Positions 1 to 7,861 of a stretch of 12,580 nucleotides of DNA are shown here, in pieces. This stretch comes from Ponticaulis sp. Its GTDB lineage: Bacteria > Pseudomonadota > Alphaproteobacteria > Caulobacterales > Hyphomonadaceae. How positions within the stretch are numbered: the first letter of the stretch is position 1; each line of letters begins with the position of its first letter. The DNA lies in the NCBI GenBank assembly GCA_002699325.1, contig PABS01000046.1, positions 70,419-82,998 on the forward strand. Direction: 5' to 3'. A program made the translations under genes and the position numbers. The notes beneath the pieces are model-generated. The model was given only the letters and a program-made list of their open reading frames with translations. It made no database searches and had not been told where the DNA came from.

Positions 1-147
1 GTCCTGATGGCCAATCGGGGTGAGCATATGCCGGATGCGTATAAGCGTTACCTGATCAACGGCCTGCGCGAAGCTTTCGATTTGCCTGGGGTTCCGATCC
101 GGCTTTATGTTCGCCAGGGCAATAACCCTTACGCAAACAAGTCTTGA
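1..147 (+). CDS. der: Ribosome-assembly GTPase Der (EngA), C-terminal fragment
   Basis: Only the last 48 codons and the TGA stop are present; the 5' part lies outside the window. The tail reads [15 protein letters not shown] followed by [19 protein letters not shown]. This matches the conserved end of the KH-like domain of Der, where E. coli has a similar YKRYLMNYFRK...GTPIR...GENPYA pattern. Der is a double-GTPase that acts in the cytoplasm in maturation of the 50S ribosomal subunit; the KH-like domain contacts rRNA. The GTPase domains themselves cannot be checked here. The gene is followed after 73 bases by a tRNA on the same strand. No strong terminator separates them, only a weak 5-bp hairpin around 168-183. 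Identification rests on the tail motif alone but is quite specific. Confidence 0.85.
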   Translation, partial: VLMANRGEHMPDAYKRYLINGLREAFDLPGVPIRLYVRQGNNPYANKS

Positions 148-175
148 AAAGACCAAATCATCCCTGAATGCGCTC

Positions 176-204
176 TTGCATTTCGAGACGCAAAACTTTA
201 GATA
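176..204 (+). promoter_or_regulatory. Possible promoter of tRNA-His
   Basis: A TTGCAT element (176-181) and a TAGATA element (199-204) are separated by 17 bases and lie about 17 bases upstream of the mature tRNA 5' end. Each matches the sigma-70 type consensus at only about half its positions. The spacing and location are right, but the match is weak and the tRNA could also be read through from der. Confidence 0.3.
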
Positions 205-220
205 ACGCCTTCCGTGGTGT

Positions 221-297
221 GCCGCCTTAGCTCAGTTGGTTAGAGCGCCGGTTTGTGGAGCCGGAGGTCCTTGGTTCGAGACCAAGAGGCGGTACCA
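221..297 (+). tRNA. tRNA-His (GTG anticodon), no encoded G-1
   Basis: A full cloverleaf can be drawn. The acceptor stem GCCGCCT pairs with AGGCGGT, the D stem is GCTC/GAGC, the anticodon stem is CCGGT/GCCGG with loop TTGTGGA, and the T stem is CTTGG/CCAAG with loop TTCGAGA. The anticodon at 255-257 is GTG, which reads histidine codons. The discriminator is A73 and CCA is encoded (295-297). Position 1 pairs as a G-U wobble with U72, and the base before position 1 is T, so the extra G-1 found in nearly all tRNA-His is not encoded. Absence of G-1 together with U72 and A73 is the known arrangement in a subgroup of alphaproteobacteria with a divergent histidyl-tRNA synthetase. The gene therefore serves as a lineage marker for the window. 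Confidence 0.97.
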
Positions 298-312
298 TTT
301 CCCAGATCTTTG

Positions 313-358
313 ATACGAGACTCACGATATGGCTCACTCGTCGGAGTGAAGCTCGTAT
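313..358. repeat. Two-part inverted repeat downstream of tRNA-His
   Basis: The outer arms are ATACGAG (313-319) and CTCGTAT (352-358), a perfect 7-bp match. Inside, CACTC (335-339) and GAGTG (344-348) close over a GTCG loop. A 15-base bulge lies on the left side between the two stems. The structure could form in RNA transcribed through the tRNA, as a processing or stability element, or it could be a protein site in DNA. There is no U-run after it, so it is not a classical terminator. Confidence 0.45.
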
Positions 359-366
359 GCGTCTGT

Positions 367-480
367 TCAAACCTCGTAGGGATCGATCATTCCCCGATCA
401 GCCTGGGGAAGCGGACCCGCAACCCAGGAAAGACAAACACCAAAAGCCATCATGCAGATTATAGAGATACGTTTCATCAT
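367..480 (-). CDS. Possible 37-residue secreted or membrane peptide
   Basis: The open frame begins MMKRISIICMMAFGV and ends DPYEV before TGA. It has the layout of a short export signal: two positive residues, then about 16 hydrophobic residues (IISICMMAF...LSWVAG type), then a polar tail of about 15 residues. A consensus-like TTGACA element lies about 40 bases upstream on the same strand, but I see no good -10 element and only a weak GAG for ribosome binding. No family is recognised. It could equally be chance coding in an intergenic stretch or a remnant of a longer gene. Confidence 0.22.
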   Translation of the reverse strand: MMKRISIICMMAFGVCLSWVAGPLPQADRGMIDPYEV

Positions 481-703
481 ACTCGAACAACGCGCGGAAT
501 GTGCACAAAAGGTGTCAAAATCCGGGTATCTCTGCCGTTTGTAGGACGGTTGGCTGCAGTTTATCTGCGAATTTCACCAGTAACTCACGCTTTTCAGTCC
601 CGACAACCTTGGCGTGAATGAGATTTTCTCTTTAGTTTAGCGCACAGACTGGATAGGTATTTTGTCTTCCTGACGGAATGTCACTTTCCAATGACCTGGA
701 GCA

Positions 704-1306
704 ATGCCTTTGGCTGACCTGAGTGTAGAGCGCATTACTGACGAAGCCTTTGCCCTCGTAAACGAGAAGGGCGCAGATGCATTCACGTTGCGCGCAGTGG
801 CGCAGCGGCTCAACGTAACGCCGATGGCACTCTATCACCACGTCAAGGACAAGGCAGAGCTCGCCGGGATTGTTGCTGATCGGGCGATCACGACAAGTCC
901 TATGCCTGAGTTGACCGATGACTGGCGAGAAGATCTCTACCAAATGGCGATGTGGGTGCGGAACAGCGCAAACAGGTTTCCACAGATCACGCATCTTCGC
1001 CGGTCCTTGCGCGTCTGGACACCAACCATGATGGGTGTGACCGAGCGCTGGCTTGAGATCTGGATGAAGTCTGGCCTCTCAGAGGACGACTGTGTGCAGG
1101 CATCCATCATGAGCAGCCTCGCCATCAACGGTCTCGTGAATGAGGAGCTCATGCTGAAGAACGGGCGCCTGCCAGATGATGAGGTTCTTGAGAAAGTGCC
1201 AGCTGCAAAGCGGGTGTTTAAATCCAAGCCGGACCTGCAGGACATGTTCCAACAAACCGTTCGTACGATTATTGATGGTCTTTATAATCGACTTTCAGCG
1301 AATTGA
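704..1306 (+). CDS. TetR/AcrR-family transcriptional regulator
   Basis: The 200-residue protein has the usual length for the family. An N-terminal three-helix DNA-binding domain covers roughly residues 7-52, with the helix-turn-helix at 28-49 (FTLRAVAQRLNVTPMALYHH). The rest is an all-helical ligand-binding and dimerisation domain with no recognisable ligand signature. Start choice is uncertain: a GGAG at 698-701 is only two bases from ATG-704 but eight bases from an in-frame TTG at 710, which would shorten the protein by two codons. The gene lies 73 bases upstream of, and in the same direction as, the M28 peptidase and acs. The gap holds a short inverted repeat (1333-1350) that could be its operator. 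Family assignment is firm; the regulated genes and inducer are inference. Confidence 0.9.
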   Translation: MPLADLSVERITDEAFALVNEKGADAFTLRAVAQRLNVTPMALYHHVKDKAELAGIVADRAITTSPMPELTDDWREDLYQMAMWVRNSANRFPQITHLRRSLRVWTPTMMGVTERWLEIWMKSGLSEDDCVQASIMSSLAINGLVNEELMLKNGRLPDDEVLEKVPAAKRVFKSKPDLQDMFQQTVRTIIDGLYNRLSAN

Positions 1307-1332
1307 GCTGACTGCGTGTTCAGTCGACAAAA

Positions 1333-1350
1333 AGTAGACCGTCACCTACT
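1333..1350. promoter_or_regulatory. Inverted repeat upstream of peptidase gene, possible TetR operator
   Basis: AGTAG (1333-1337) and CTACT (1346-1350) form a perfect 5+8+5 inverted repeat in the 73-base gap between the regulator and the peptidase. A second imperfect dyad (TGATAC...GTATATCA, about 1350-1367) lies between it and the ribosome binding site. The upstream hairpin GACTG/CAGTC (1310-1325) lacks a U-run and is probably not a terminator. Size and place fit a regulator site, but 5-bp arms also occur by chance. Confidence 0.3.
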
Positions 1351-1379
1351 GATACAGAGCGTATATCAGGAGGGTTGTC

Positions 1380-3602
1380 ATGAAGAACGCCGTGAGCGTG
1401 AGCGTCACCCTGTTTCTGACGGCTGTGTTTCTGGTTTTCCTGATCAAGCCAGCCTTATTTAACCCTCCCAGCGTCAATCCAGATCATGAGTTTGATACCG
1501 CAAGGGCGTTTCAGAGGCTGGAACGCATCCTCGGCGATGAGCAGCCACATCCTGTTGATACCGATAGCCAGGATGTCTTGCTTGAGCGGCTAAGCGCCGA
1601 GATAGAAGCTCTGGGCTTTGCCCCCCTTATCCGTGATGAATTTATCTGTGATGCGGCTTATGGCCGGGTCAATTGTGCACGGATCCGGAACATATTGTTC
1701 TGGGTGGGCGAACCGGGACCTGACGCAATTCTGCTCGCCTCACACCATGACAGCGTGCCGGCAAGTCCCGGCGCAGTTGATGATGGGATCGGTCTGGCGG
1801 TCAGTCTGGAAGTTGCAGCTATTCTCGCCGAGGCTCCCGCCGAACGCCCTGTATTGGTGTTGATGACCGATGCAGAGGAGATGGGATTGCTCGGCGCTCG
1901 CGCCTTCGTTGCCCGAGATCCTCTGGCAGATTTGGTCTCTTCAGTGATTAACATTGATGCGCGCGGCGTGAGTGGACAGGCGGTGATGTTTCAGACCAGT
2001 CAGCCGAATGGTCACGCTGTACTGAGCCTAGCCAGTACAGCGCGTCATCCCATTGCCACCTCTCTCTCGGCGAATGTGTATGATATGCTTCCGAACGACA
2101 CGGATGCCACGGCGTTTCTCGATCTGGATGTCGATCTTGCAAATTTTGCGGTCATCGACGGTGATTACTACTACCACACACCAAGGGATAATCTGGCCAA
2201 TCTCGATCGTCGGTCCTTGTTTCATATGGGCGCCAGCGCCATTGGGGCGGTTCGCGGCTTTGATCGTGTTACAGGCGAGGCTGAAGGGCAGTGGGCTTAT
2301 ACGGACATTGTTGGCCTCTTCATCCTGAAGCTGCCGGAGAAGGTGGCTATTGGAATGATCATTCTGGGCGGCGTGCTTTGCGCCTCGGGTTTTGTCAGGG
2401 CTGGCGGTGGCGCGCCAATCCGGACAGCTCTGCTTCCCGTGAGTGCGCTGGTGCTCGCCACAGCTTGCGCCTTTCTTCCGACCAGTCTGATCGATTTGAT
2501 ACGGTCCGATGAGGCATTTGCTTTCGCCAATCCGTGGGCTTTGCGCGGGTTTCAGCTGGCAGTTTCACTTTTTGCGACACTCGCTTGTTTTAAAGCGCTT
2601 TTACGAACGTCTGATCCCCTGCGAGCGTTGGCTGCTGCGTGGACGTGGATCGCTATTTTGGCTGCCATGCTCAGCCTCTTTATGCCAGGTGGCTCCATTC
2701 TGTTTGCGCCCTCTCTTGCCCTGGCGGGCTTGGGAAGCCTGTGCGTGTGGTTTCGCGCCAGCGTGATCGCAAAGGTTTTGTTTGTTCTGGCTGGAAGCGT
2801 ACTTCTGATCCTGTTGCTGCCGCTTGCGCATTTCGCAGAACTCGCGCTGAAGATTGACGCTGCAGCACCAATCGTCATCATCCCAATCATGTTGGTTCTG
2901 GTACTTCTGCCATTTCTGATCCCGCGACCGGTTGGCGGCTTGAAGACCTACAGTCTGCCGCTGGCCGTATTGTTCAGCCTGACAATCGGATTCGGTGCGG
3001 CTTCATTTCTTGTGCCTGCCTATAGCGCTGAGGCGCCGCAGCGTCTGAACATTCTCCACGCGCAGGAAGCAGGTGAAGAACCGCAATGGTCATTCAGAAC
3101 AGCCGAACAGTTGCCAGCAGAGTTTTCGGAGATTGCGCCGTTCCGGCGAGGCCAGCTGACAAGACTGGGCGGCGAGCGATACCTCGCGCCAGCACCACCT
3201 TTTGAAGAAGGAGTGATTGGCGCCCGGGTGGAGGAAGATCGAATTGAGGGCGATGGGCGGACTGTTCGGTTCGTGATCCAAGCCGACCGTGCAGATCAGG
3301 TCATTGTTCGCCCTGGAAACGGTTTACCGGACGCGAGCGAAGTTGAGGTGAATGGTTTTCAACTGAGACTGTCTGAGAATTGGGACATTTCCTGTTTCGG
3401 GCGTGCCTGCCGCCAGCTTGACATCAACCTCTCGCTCCCCGCTTCTGGGGACGAGCTCGATTTTGATGTTTTGATCTTTCAGTACGGCCTCGGACCGGAA
3501 AGCCAGACCTTACTTGAGGCACGGCCTGAACATTCCATCGCTTCGCAGCTTGGAGACATCCGTCTGTCAACGCGTCGACTGACGACATCTCCTGAAACAT
3601 AG
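1380..3602 (+). CDS. M28-family zinc metallopeptidase, polytopic membrane protein (ERMP1-like)
   Basis: This 740-residue protein has an N-terminal membrane anchor (about 4-25), a peptidase domain (about 40-295), eight further hydrophobic segments (about 321-547) and a soluble tail of about 190 residues. M28 dinuclear zinc ligands are all visible: H122 and D124 (SHHDS), bridging D134 (AVDDG), catalytic base E166 with ligand E167 (DAEEMGLLG), D193 (NIDARG) and H266 (YYYHTPRDN). C90/C99 and C672/C677 could form disulfides, which fits periplasmic placement of both soluble parts. Soluble M28 aminopeptidases are much shorter. A peptidase followed by a multi-TM region recalls eukaryotic ER metallopeptidase 1 and yeast Pff1. 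It probably hydrolyses peptides at the inner membrane; the substrate is unknown. A strong AGGAGGG (1368-1374) five bases before the ATG fixes the start. acs follows after 20 bases. Confidence 0.9.
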   Translation: MKNAVSVSVTLFLTAVFLVFLIKPALFNPPSVNPDHEFDTARAFQRLERILGDEQPHPVDTDSQDVLLERLSAEIEALGFAPLIRDEFICDAAYGRVNCARIRNILFWVGEPGPDAILLASHHDSVPASPGAVDDGIGLAVSLEVAAILAEAPAERPVLVLMTDAEEMGLLGARAFVARDPLADLVSSVINIDARGVSGQAVMFQTSQPNGHAVLSLASTARHPIATSLSANVYDMLPNDTDATAFLDLDVDLANFAVIDGDYYYHTPRDNLANLDRRSLFHMGASAIGAVRGFDRVTGEAEGQWAYTDIVGLFILKLPEKVAIGMIILGGVLCASGFVRAGGGAPIRTALLPVSALVLATACAFLPTSLIDLIRSDEAFAFANPWALRGFQLAVSLFATLACFKALLRTSDPLRALAAAWTWIAILAAMLSLFMPGGSILFAPSLALAGLGSLCVWFRASVIAKVLFVLAGSVLLILLLPLAHFAELALKIDAAAPIVIIPIMLVLVLLPFLIPRPVGGLKTYSLPLAVLFSLTIGFGAASFLVPAYSAEAPQRLNILHAQEAGEEPQWSFRTAEQLPAEFSEIAPFRRGQLTRLGGERYLAPAPPFEEGVIGARVEEDRIEGDGRTVRFVIQADRADQVIVRPGNGLPDASEVEVNGFQLRLSENWDISCFGRACRQLDINLSLPASGDELDFDVLIFQYGLGPESQTLLEARPEHSIASQLGDIRLSTRRLTTSPET

Positions 3603-3622
3603 ATATTGGGAAGAAAAAAAGC

Positions 3623-5569
3623 ATGTCTGACGAAACTCACGCGCTCTACCCTGTACCGCCAGAGACCGCACTTGCCGCCAAGACCGACAAGTCGCGCTAT
3701 GAAATGCTGTACAAGGAATCCATGGAAAATAGTGAAGCGTTCTGGCGGCGCGAGGCCATGCGTCTGGACTGGGCCAAACCTTTTACCAAGGTGAAGGATA
3801 CGAGTTTTGCGAAGGATGACGTTCATATTCGCTGGTTTGAAGACGGTGAGCTGAATGTCGCCTACAATTGTATTGACCGGCATTTGGACGCCAGAGGTGA
3901 TCAGACGGCTATCATCTGGGAAGGTGATGACCCCAATACTTCGATCTCCATCACCTATCATCAGCTACATGAGCGGGTGTGCCGCTTTGCAAATGTCCTG
4001 AAATCTCTCGGCGTAAAGAAGGGTGATCGGGTCACGATCTACATGCCGATGATCCTTGAAGCCGCCTACGCCATGCTGGCATGTGCGCGAATTGGGGCTG
4101 TGCATTCGATCGTGTTCGGTGGATTCTCACCAGAAGCGCTGGCGGGCCGGATCAATGACTGCGATTCCAGCGTGATTATCACGGCAGATGAAGGGCGCCG
4201 TGGCGGTAAGACCATTCCGCTCAAGGCCAATGTTGATGAAGCGCTGAAGCATGCGCTGGGAGTAGAAAAGGTTCTGGTCATTGAGAACACCGGCAATTCA
4301 GTCGCCATGAAAGGCGGACGGGATGTCTGGTGGCATGAGGCAGCGGCAGGCGTTGATGAGTTTTGCGACGCCGAACCGATGAATGCCGAAGATCCGCTTT
4401 TCATTCTCTACACATCTGGATCTACCGGGAAGCCGAAGGGCGTTCTGCATACAATGGGAGGCTATCTCGTCTGGGCGAGCATGACGCATGAGTATGTGTT
4501 CGATTACCGTGACGGTGAAGTCTATTGGTGCACGGCCGATGTCGGCTGGGTGACCGGGCACAGCTATATCGTCTACGGCCCGCTCGCGAACGGTGCGACA
4601 ACACTCATGTTTGAGGGCGTACCGAGCTATCCGGATGCGAGCCGGTTCTGGCAGGTGGTCGACAAGCACAATGTGTCGATCTTCTACACCGCACCAACAG
4701 CTATCCGTGCTCTGATGCGGGAAGGCGATGGGCCTGTAAAAGCGACAAACCGCAGCTCTTTACGTGTGCTTGGATCTGTTGGTGAGCCTATCAACCCCGA
4801 AGCCTGGCTCTGGTATTATAATGTAGTCGGTGAAGGGCGGTGTCCGATCGTCGACACATGGTGGCAGACCGAAACCGGCGGGATTATGATTTCGCCATTG
4901 CCCGGCGCGACTGATCTGAAACCTGGCTCGGCCACGCGACCATTCTTTGGCATCAAGCCCATCCTGGTAGATGCTGACGGCAACGAACTGGCGGGCGCCG
5001 TGGATGGCAATCTCTGCATCACCGATAGCTGGCCGGGACAGATGCGCACCGTATTTGGTGACCATGACCGCTTTGTTCAGACATATTTCTCGACCTATCC
5101 GGGCCGCTATTTCACAGGCGATGGCGCGCGAAGGGACGAAGACGGGTATTTCTGGATCACAGGCCGTGTTGATGACGTGATCAATGTCTCAGGTCACCGC
5201 ATGGGGACGGCCGAAGTCGAAAGCGCCCTGGTTGCTCATGATACAGTCTCTGAGGCGGCTGTTGTCGGGTATCCGCACGATATCAAAGGGCAAGGTATAT
5301 ACGCCTACGTGACGCTCAATGCAGGCGAAACGCCCTCTGATGAGCTGAAAGCAGAGCTGGTGAAGTGGGTGCGCGCCGAGATTGGGCCGATTGCCTCGCC
5401 TGACCTTATCCAGTTCGCACCGGGCCTGCCGAAAACCCGTTCAGGCAAGATCATGCGGCGGATTCTTCGCAAGATTGCTGAGAACGACTATGGGGCGCTG
5501 GGCGACACATCCACACTGGCAGATCCGGAAGTCGTTGATGATCTGATCGAGAACCGGCAGAACACATAA
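3623..5569 (+). CDS. acs: Acetyl-CoA synthetase (acetate--CoA ligase, AMP-forming)
   Basis: Acs converts acetate, ATP and CoA to acetyl-CoA, AMP and pyrophosphate in the cytoplasm. At 648 residues it has full family length, and the key positions appear to match the numbering of Salmonella Acs. The P-loop-like [11 protein letters not shown] spans 263-273. The acyl-pocket residues V310, T311, V386 and W414 are those that select acetate over larger acids; a propionyl-CoA synthetase would be expected to differ at W414. D500, R515 and R526 bind the nucleotide. K609 lies in [10 protein letters not shown], the lysine that Pat-type acetyltransferases acetylate and sirtuin deacylases restore, so post-translational control is possible. 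A GGGAAG (3608-3613) about nine bases before the ATG serves as ribosome binding site. The 20-base gap after the peptidase suggests co-transcription. A terminator follows directly. Confidence 0.97.
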   Translation: MSDETHALYPVPPETALAAKTDKSRYEMLYKESMENSEAFWRREAMRLDWAKPFTKVKDTSFAKDDVHIRWFEDGELNVAYNCIDRHLDARGDQTAIIWEGDDPNTSISITYHQLHERVCRFANVLKSLGVKKGDRVTIYMPMILEAAYAMLACARIGAVHSIVFGGFSPEALAGRINDCDSSVIITADEGRRGGKTIPLKANVDEALKHALGVEKVLVIENTGNSVAMKGGRDVWWHEAAAGVDEFCDAEPMNAEDPLFILYTSGSTGKPKGVLHTMGGYLVWASMTHEYVFDYRDGEVYWCTADVGWVTGHSYIVYGPLANGATTLMFEGVPSYPDASRFWQVVDKHNVSIFYTAPTAIRALMREGDGPVKATNRSSLRVLGSVGEPINPEAWLWYYNVVGEGRCPIVDTWWQTETGGIMISPLPGATDLKPGSATRPFFGIKPILVDADGNELAGAVDGNLCITDSWPGQMRTVFGDHDRFVQTYFSTYPGRYFTGDGARRDEDGYFWITGRVDDVINVSGHRMGTAEVESALVAHDTVSEAAVVGYPHDIKGQGIYAYVTLNAGETPSDELKAELVKWVRAEIGPIASPDLIQFAPGLPKTRSGKIMRRILRKIAENDYGALGDTSTLADPEVVDDLIENRQNT

Positions 5570-5592
5570 GGCCGACATTCAGCTCATGTCAC

Positions 5593-5629
5593 AAAAAAAG
5601 CCGCCCAGTAAAGGGCGGCTTTTCTTATT
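5593..5629. terminator. Bidirectional intrinsic terminator between acs and the lipoprotein gene
   Basis: A perfect 7-bp GC stem, GCCGCCC (5600-5606) with GGGCGGC (5613-5619), closes over AGTAAA. It is followed on the plus strand by TTTTCTTATT and preceded by seven A residues, which give a U-run when read on the minus strand. The two convergent genes on either side can both use it. Confidence 0.9.
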
Positions 5630-5651
5630 GGGGTTGTAGTAGCAGTGCAGC

Positions 5652-7727
5652 TTAGTTGCTTCCGCCTGCTGCGCTGTTTGTCGCGCGATCAACGGCTTGG
5701 TTCTTTTCACCGTTTGATTGTTCACGCATTTGGCGGCGCATCATCTGCATCGCGCCAGCGGCCATCTCTTCACGGTTGATGGTTTCACTGCCGTCTTTAT
5801 CCAGCATTTTCATCATCATTGGCGCCATGGAAGCGAACTGACCTTTTTGAACTTCTGCAAGTTCAATCTCGCCATTCATGTCGTCATCGAGCGCACCGAA
5901 CAGCATGCCTTGTTCGAGTTCTTGCTGAACATCGTCCATCATGTTGTCAGTCGTCTCACCTTTCCACTGATAAGTCAGGCGAGTGTACTTCATCTCTTCA
6001 AACGACTGGTCACCCCATGTGACAGTTTTTGAAGGGTCAGGGTTCGCGAAGTTGCGCTTGGAGTTGTCGTACCAATAGTTCGTGACGATCCGATCACCTT
6101 TTTTGATGTCGACCGGCTCTTCGAAGCGGTAGTCAAACTGCCAGTTGAAGTCGTAACGCGGAACGTTCAGCAGCACTTCTTCTGTACCGTCTGCACGCTC
6201 AAGCGTGACGAGTGTGCGTGCCAGGCGGAAGTGACCGTGCGGATAGATGCCGTAAAGCGTCGCATCTGCTGGCCAGTCCATATAGGCAACTTCTTCGTGA
6301 TAGCCGTCACCTGGAGGCAGAGTGATTGTCGGATCAACGATCACATAGCTACGTGTGTAGTATTTCGGCTTTTCATCGTGGAAGTAGAAGCCGACCTTTG
6401 TATTGTCGACGATTTCCTTGCCAATAGGCGTGTAGTGCATCTGGAAGCCGATGGCACCGCCAGCCGGGAATGGGCTGCCTGAGTTGTCCATGTGAATCAT
6501 TGGCTCTTCACCAACAGCGTAAGTACCTGTTGAGAATTTCCAGTTGCTTTCCGTACCGCGGCCGTCAGCTGGAACTTCTTCCATATAGCCAGTCAGGGCG
6601 TGGTGAACTGCTGCACGGTCGCCAGGAATGATTGCAGTGGCTTTCAGCCATTTGTCTTCTGTCTGTGGGTTCACAGCATACGGATACTGATAGTCGACCA
6701 CACCTGTCGCAGGGATTGTGTACTCAGGTACATTGAGGATCAGGTCTGGTTCGCCGAGATCTTCCGGCCACTCAGGCGCTGTGTAAGCGAGCTCGACGAA
6801 TGGGTCTTCGCCTTCGCCACGTGGCGCGCCAGCATCAATCCAGTGGATGATGGTTTGTTTCTCTTCGTTCGTGAGTGCTCGCGAATGTTCCATGGCACGG
6901 TAAGTCGTATCTGGACCCCATGGTGGCATACGGCCGTCCATCATCACCTGTTTCATCATAGGCGCCCAGCCCTGAATAGACTGGTGATCTTTCATCGCCC
7001 AAGGCGCGATACCGCCTTCAGCGTGACATTCAGCACAGTTTTCGATGAGGATTGGAGCAACGTCCTCTGTGTAGGAGATGTTCTGAATCTCCGGAGCAGC
7101 GTCACGCTCTGGCAGTGAAATATATGTGCCAGACAGTTCTTCCGAAGCGGATACGTTCACAGGCTCTTCTGCGACGATCTGATCAAGCGCCGTTTTCAGG
7201 TAAGGCTCTGCACCGGAAACCGGGCCGTGATAGACAACCTTGAAGCCTTGTTTTGGGTCGATAACAAAAACTTCGCCAGCGCGGCTCACGCCCAAATCTT
7301 CACCAACGAGCTTTGCGTCGTCCATGAGGATCGGTGTGGTCCAGCCTTTTTCGTCAGCCTTGGCCGCAATCTCTGTACGTTCACCGCCTGCTGAGTTGAG
7401 GGCCATGAAGCGAATTTCTGTGTCTGCGTAATCAGCTTTCAGCGCTTCGATCTCTGTGAGCGCTTCGTCGGCAGCTTCGCAGTCCTGGCAGTAAGTTGTC
7501 ATGACGATCGCTGGAACGTCCTGCCAGTAGTAAAGCTCCTGATTCTTGCCAGTGGCGTCGATCAGGCGGAAATTTGGCACAAATTCTGCGACCTTCACTG
7601 GTGCAGTTGAAGCCGTTGATTCTGCTTCAGCAGTCTCTTGGGTTTGTGACTGTTGTCCGCAGCCTGCAACAGCGAGCGTGGTTGCAGCCACACCTGTCAC
7701 AAGCAAAGTTTTCCATTTCATCAGCAT
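5652..7727 (-). CDS. Multidomain lipoprotein: redoxin, cytochrome c, copper type II monooxygenase-like, EF-hands
   Basis: The 691-residue protein starts with a lipoprotein signal (MLMKWK, hydrophobic core, lipobox LAVAGC with C23). Position +2 is G, which predicts the outer membrane. After a polar linker comes a thioredoxin-like redoxin domain (about 45-185) with CQDC (80-83). A CAECH heme-c motif (231-235) follows, with possible axial Met M267 (GRMPPW). The region at about 325-590 reads like the PHM/DBM fold of copper type II monooxygenases: H375-H376, H431 (FQMHYTP), H497-G-H499 and M579 (QSFEEMK) match the five His and one Met copper ligands in order. Two EF-hand loops (614-625, 643-654) follow. 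It likely performs copper- and heme-dependent oxidation in the cell envelope; the substrate is unknown. A GGGAG (7735-7739) seven bases upstream supports this start, or an ATG two codons later. The frame stays open upstream to 8051, but that part overlaps the ABC gene and precedes the signal peptide. Domain reading is firm for redoxin, heme and EF-hands; good for PHM. Confidence 0.88.
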   Translation of the reverse strand: MLMKWKTLLVTGVAATTLAVAGCGQQSQTQETAEAESTASTAPVKVAEFVPNFRLIDATGKNQELYYWQDVPAIVMTTYCQDCEAADEALTEIEALKADYADTEIRFMALNSAGGERTEIAAKADEKGWTTPILMDDAKLVGEDLGVSRAGEVFVIDPKQGFKVVYHGPVSGAEPYLKTALDQIVAEEPVNVSASEELSGTYISLPERDAAPEIQNISYTEDVAPILIENCAECHAEGGIAPWAMKDHQSIQGWAPMMKQVMMDGRMPPWGPDTTYRAMEHSRALTNEEKQTIIHWIDAGAPRGEGEDPFVELAYTAPEWPEDLGEPDLILNVPEYTIPATGVVDYQYPYAVNPQTEDKWLKATAIIPGDRAAVHHALTGYMEEVPADGRGTESNWKFSTGTYAVGEEPMIHMDNSGSPFPAGGAIGFQMHYTPIGKEIVDNTKVGFYFHDEKPKYYTRSYVIVDPTITLPPGDGYHEEVAYMDWPADATLYGIYPHGHFRLARTLVTLERADGTEEVLLNVPRYDFNWQFDYRFEEPVDIKKGDRIVTNYWYDNSKRNFANPDPSKTVTWGDQSFEEMKYTRLTYQWKGETTDNMMDDVQQELEQGMLFGALDDDMNGEIELAEVQKGQFASMAPMMMKMLDKDGSETINREEMAAGAMQMMRRQMREQSNGEKNQAVDRATNSAAGGSN

Positions 7728-7753
7728 GCATTTTCTCCCGGAGGTCTTCATTT

Positions 7754-7764
7754 TGTACGCTGTA
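7754..7764. repeat. Direct repeat copy 1, TGTACGCTGTA
   Basis: This 11-base word is found again, exactly, at 7862-7872, 108 bases away and in the same orientation. It is itself built as TGTA-CGC-TGTA. On the minus strand it overlaps the possible -10 element of the lipoprotein gene, a position suited to repression. Confidence 0.6.
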
Positions 7765-7861
7765 TAGCTGCGCCATCTAACATGAATTTTTAGAAAGGTA
7801 ACTACACTCATGCGTGAAGGCGTCATTTTTTCTTCGCACTCGCACAAATAGCACAATTTTC

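Larger units (their letters stand above)
298..703. other. Intergenic region of about 400 bases, no convincing gene
   Basis: No reading frame here resembles a known protein. A plus-strand open frame (253-621) begins inside the tRNA anticodon region and has unlikely composition, so it is not accepted. What can be seen is an inverted repeat near 313-358 and a possible 37-codon minus-strand peptide gene (367-480), both listed separately. There is also a short TGTGCACA palindrome near 500 and a stretch before the regulator gene (about 640-700) that must hold its promoter. No T-run terminator directly follows the tRNA. Confidence 0.6.

Noticed and set aside
221..297. tRNA-His 3' end as a phage or island attachment site
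   Set aside because: No second copy of the tRNA 3' segment and no integrase gene were found in the window.
253..621. Plus-strand open frame of 122 codons starting in the tRNA
   Set aside because: It begins inside the tRNA anticodon region, has a basic, Ser/Arg-rich sequence without family features and no ribosome binding site.
506..630. Minus-strand stretch reading KRELLVKFADKLQPTVLQ without an ATG
   Set aside because: It looks protein-like over about 38 codons but has no good start and stops on both sides; it may be a gene remnant, too weak to list.
632..994. Minus-strand frame overlapping the first TetR gene
   Set aside because: It is antisense to a clear helix-turn-helix gene and has no motif of its own.
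1310..1325. GACTG/CAGTC hairpin after the first TetR gene as a terminator
   Set aside because: The stem is only 5 bp and is followed by ACAAAAAG rather than a T-run.
6231..7118. Plus-strand frames inside the lipoprotein gene
   Set aside because: They are shadows of the minus-strand gene, which has clear domains throughout.
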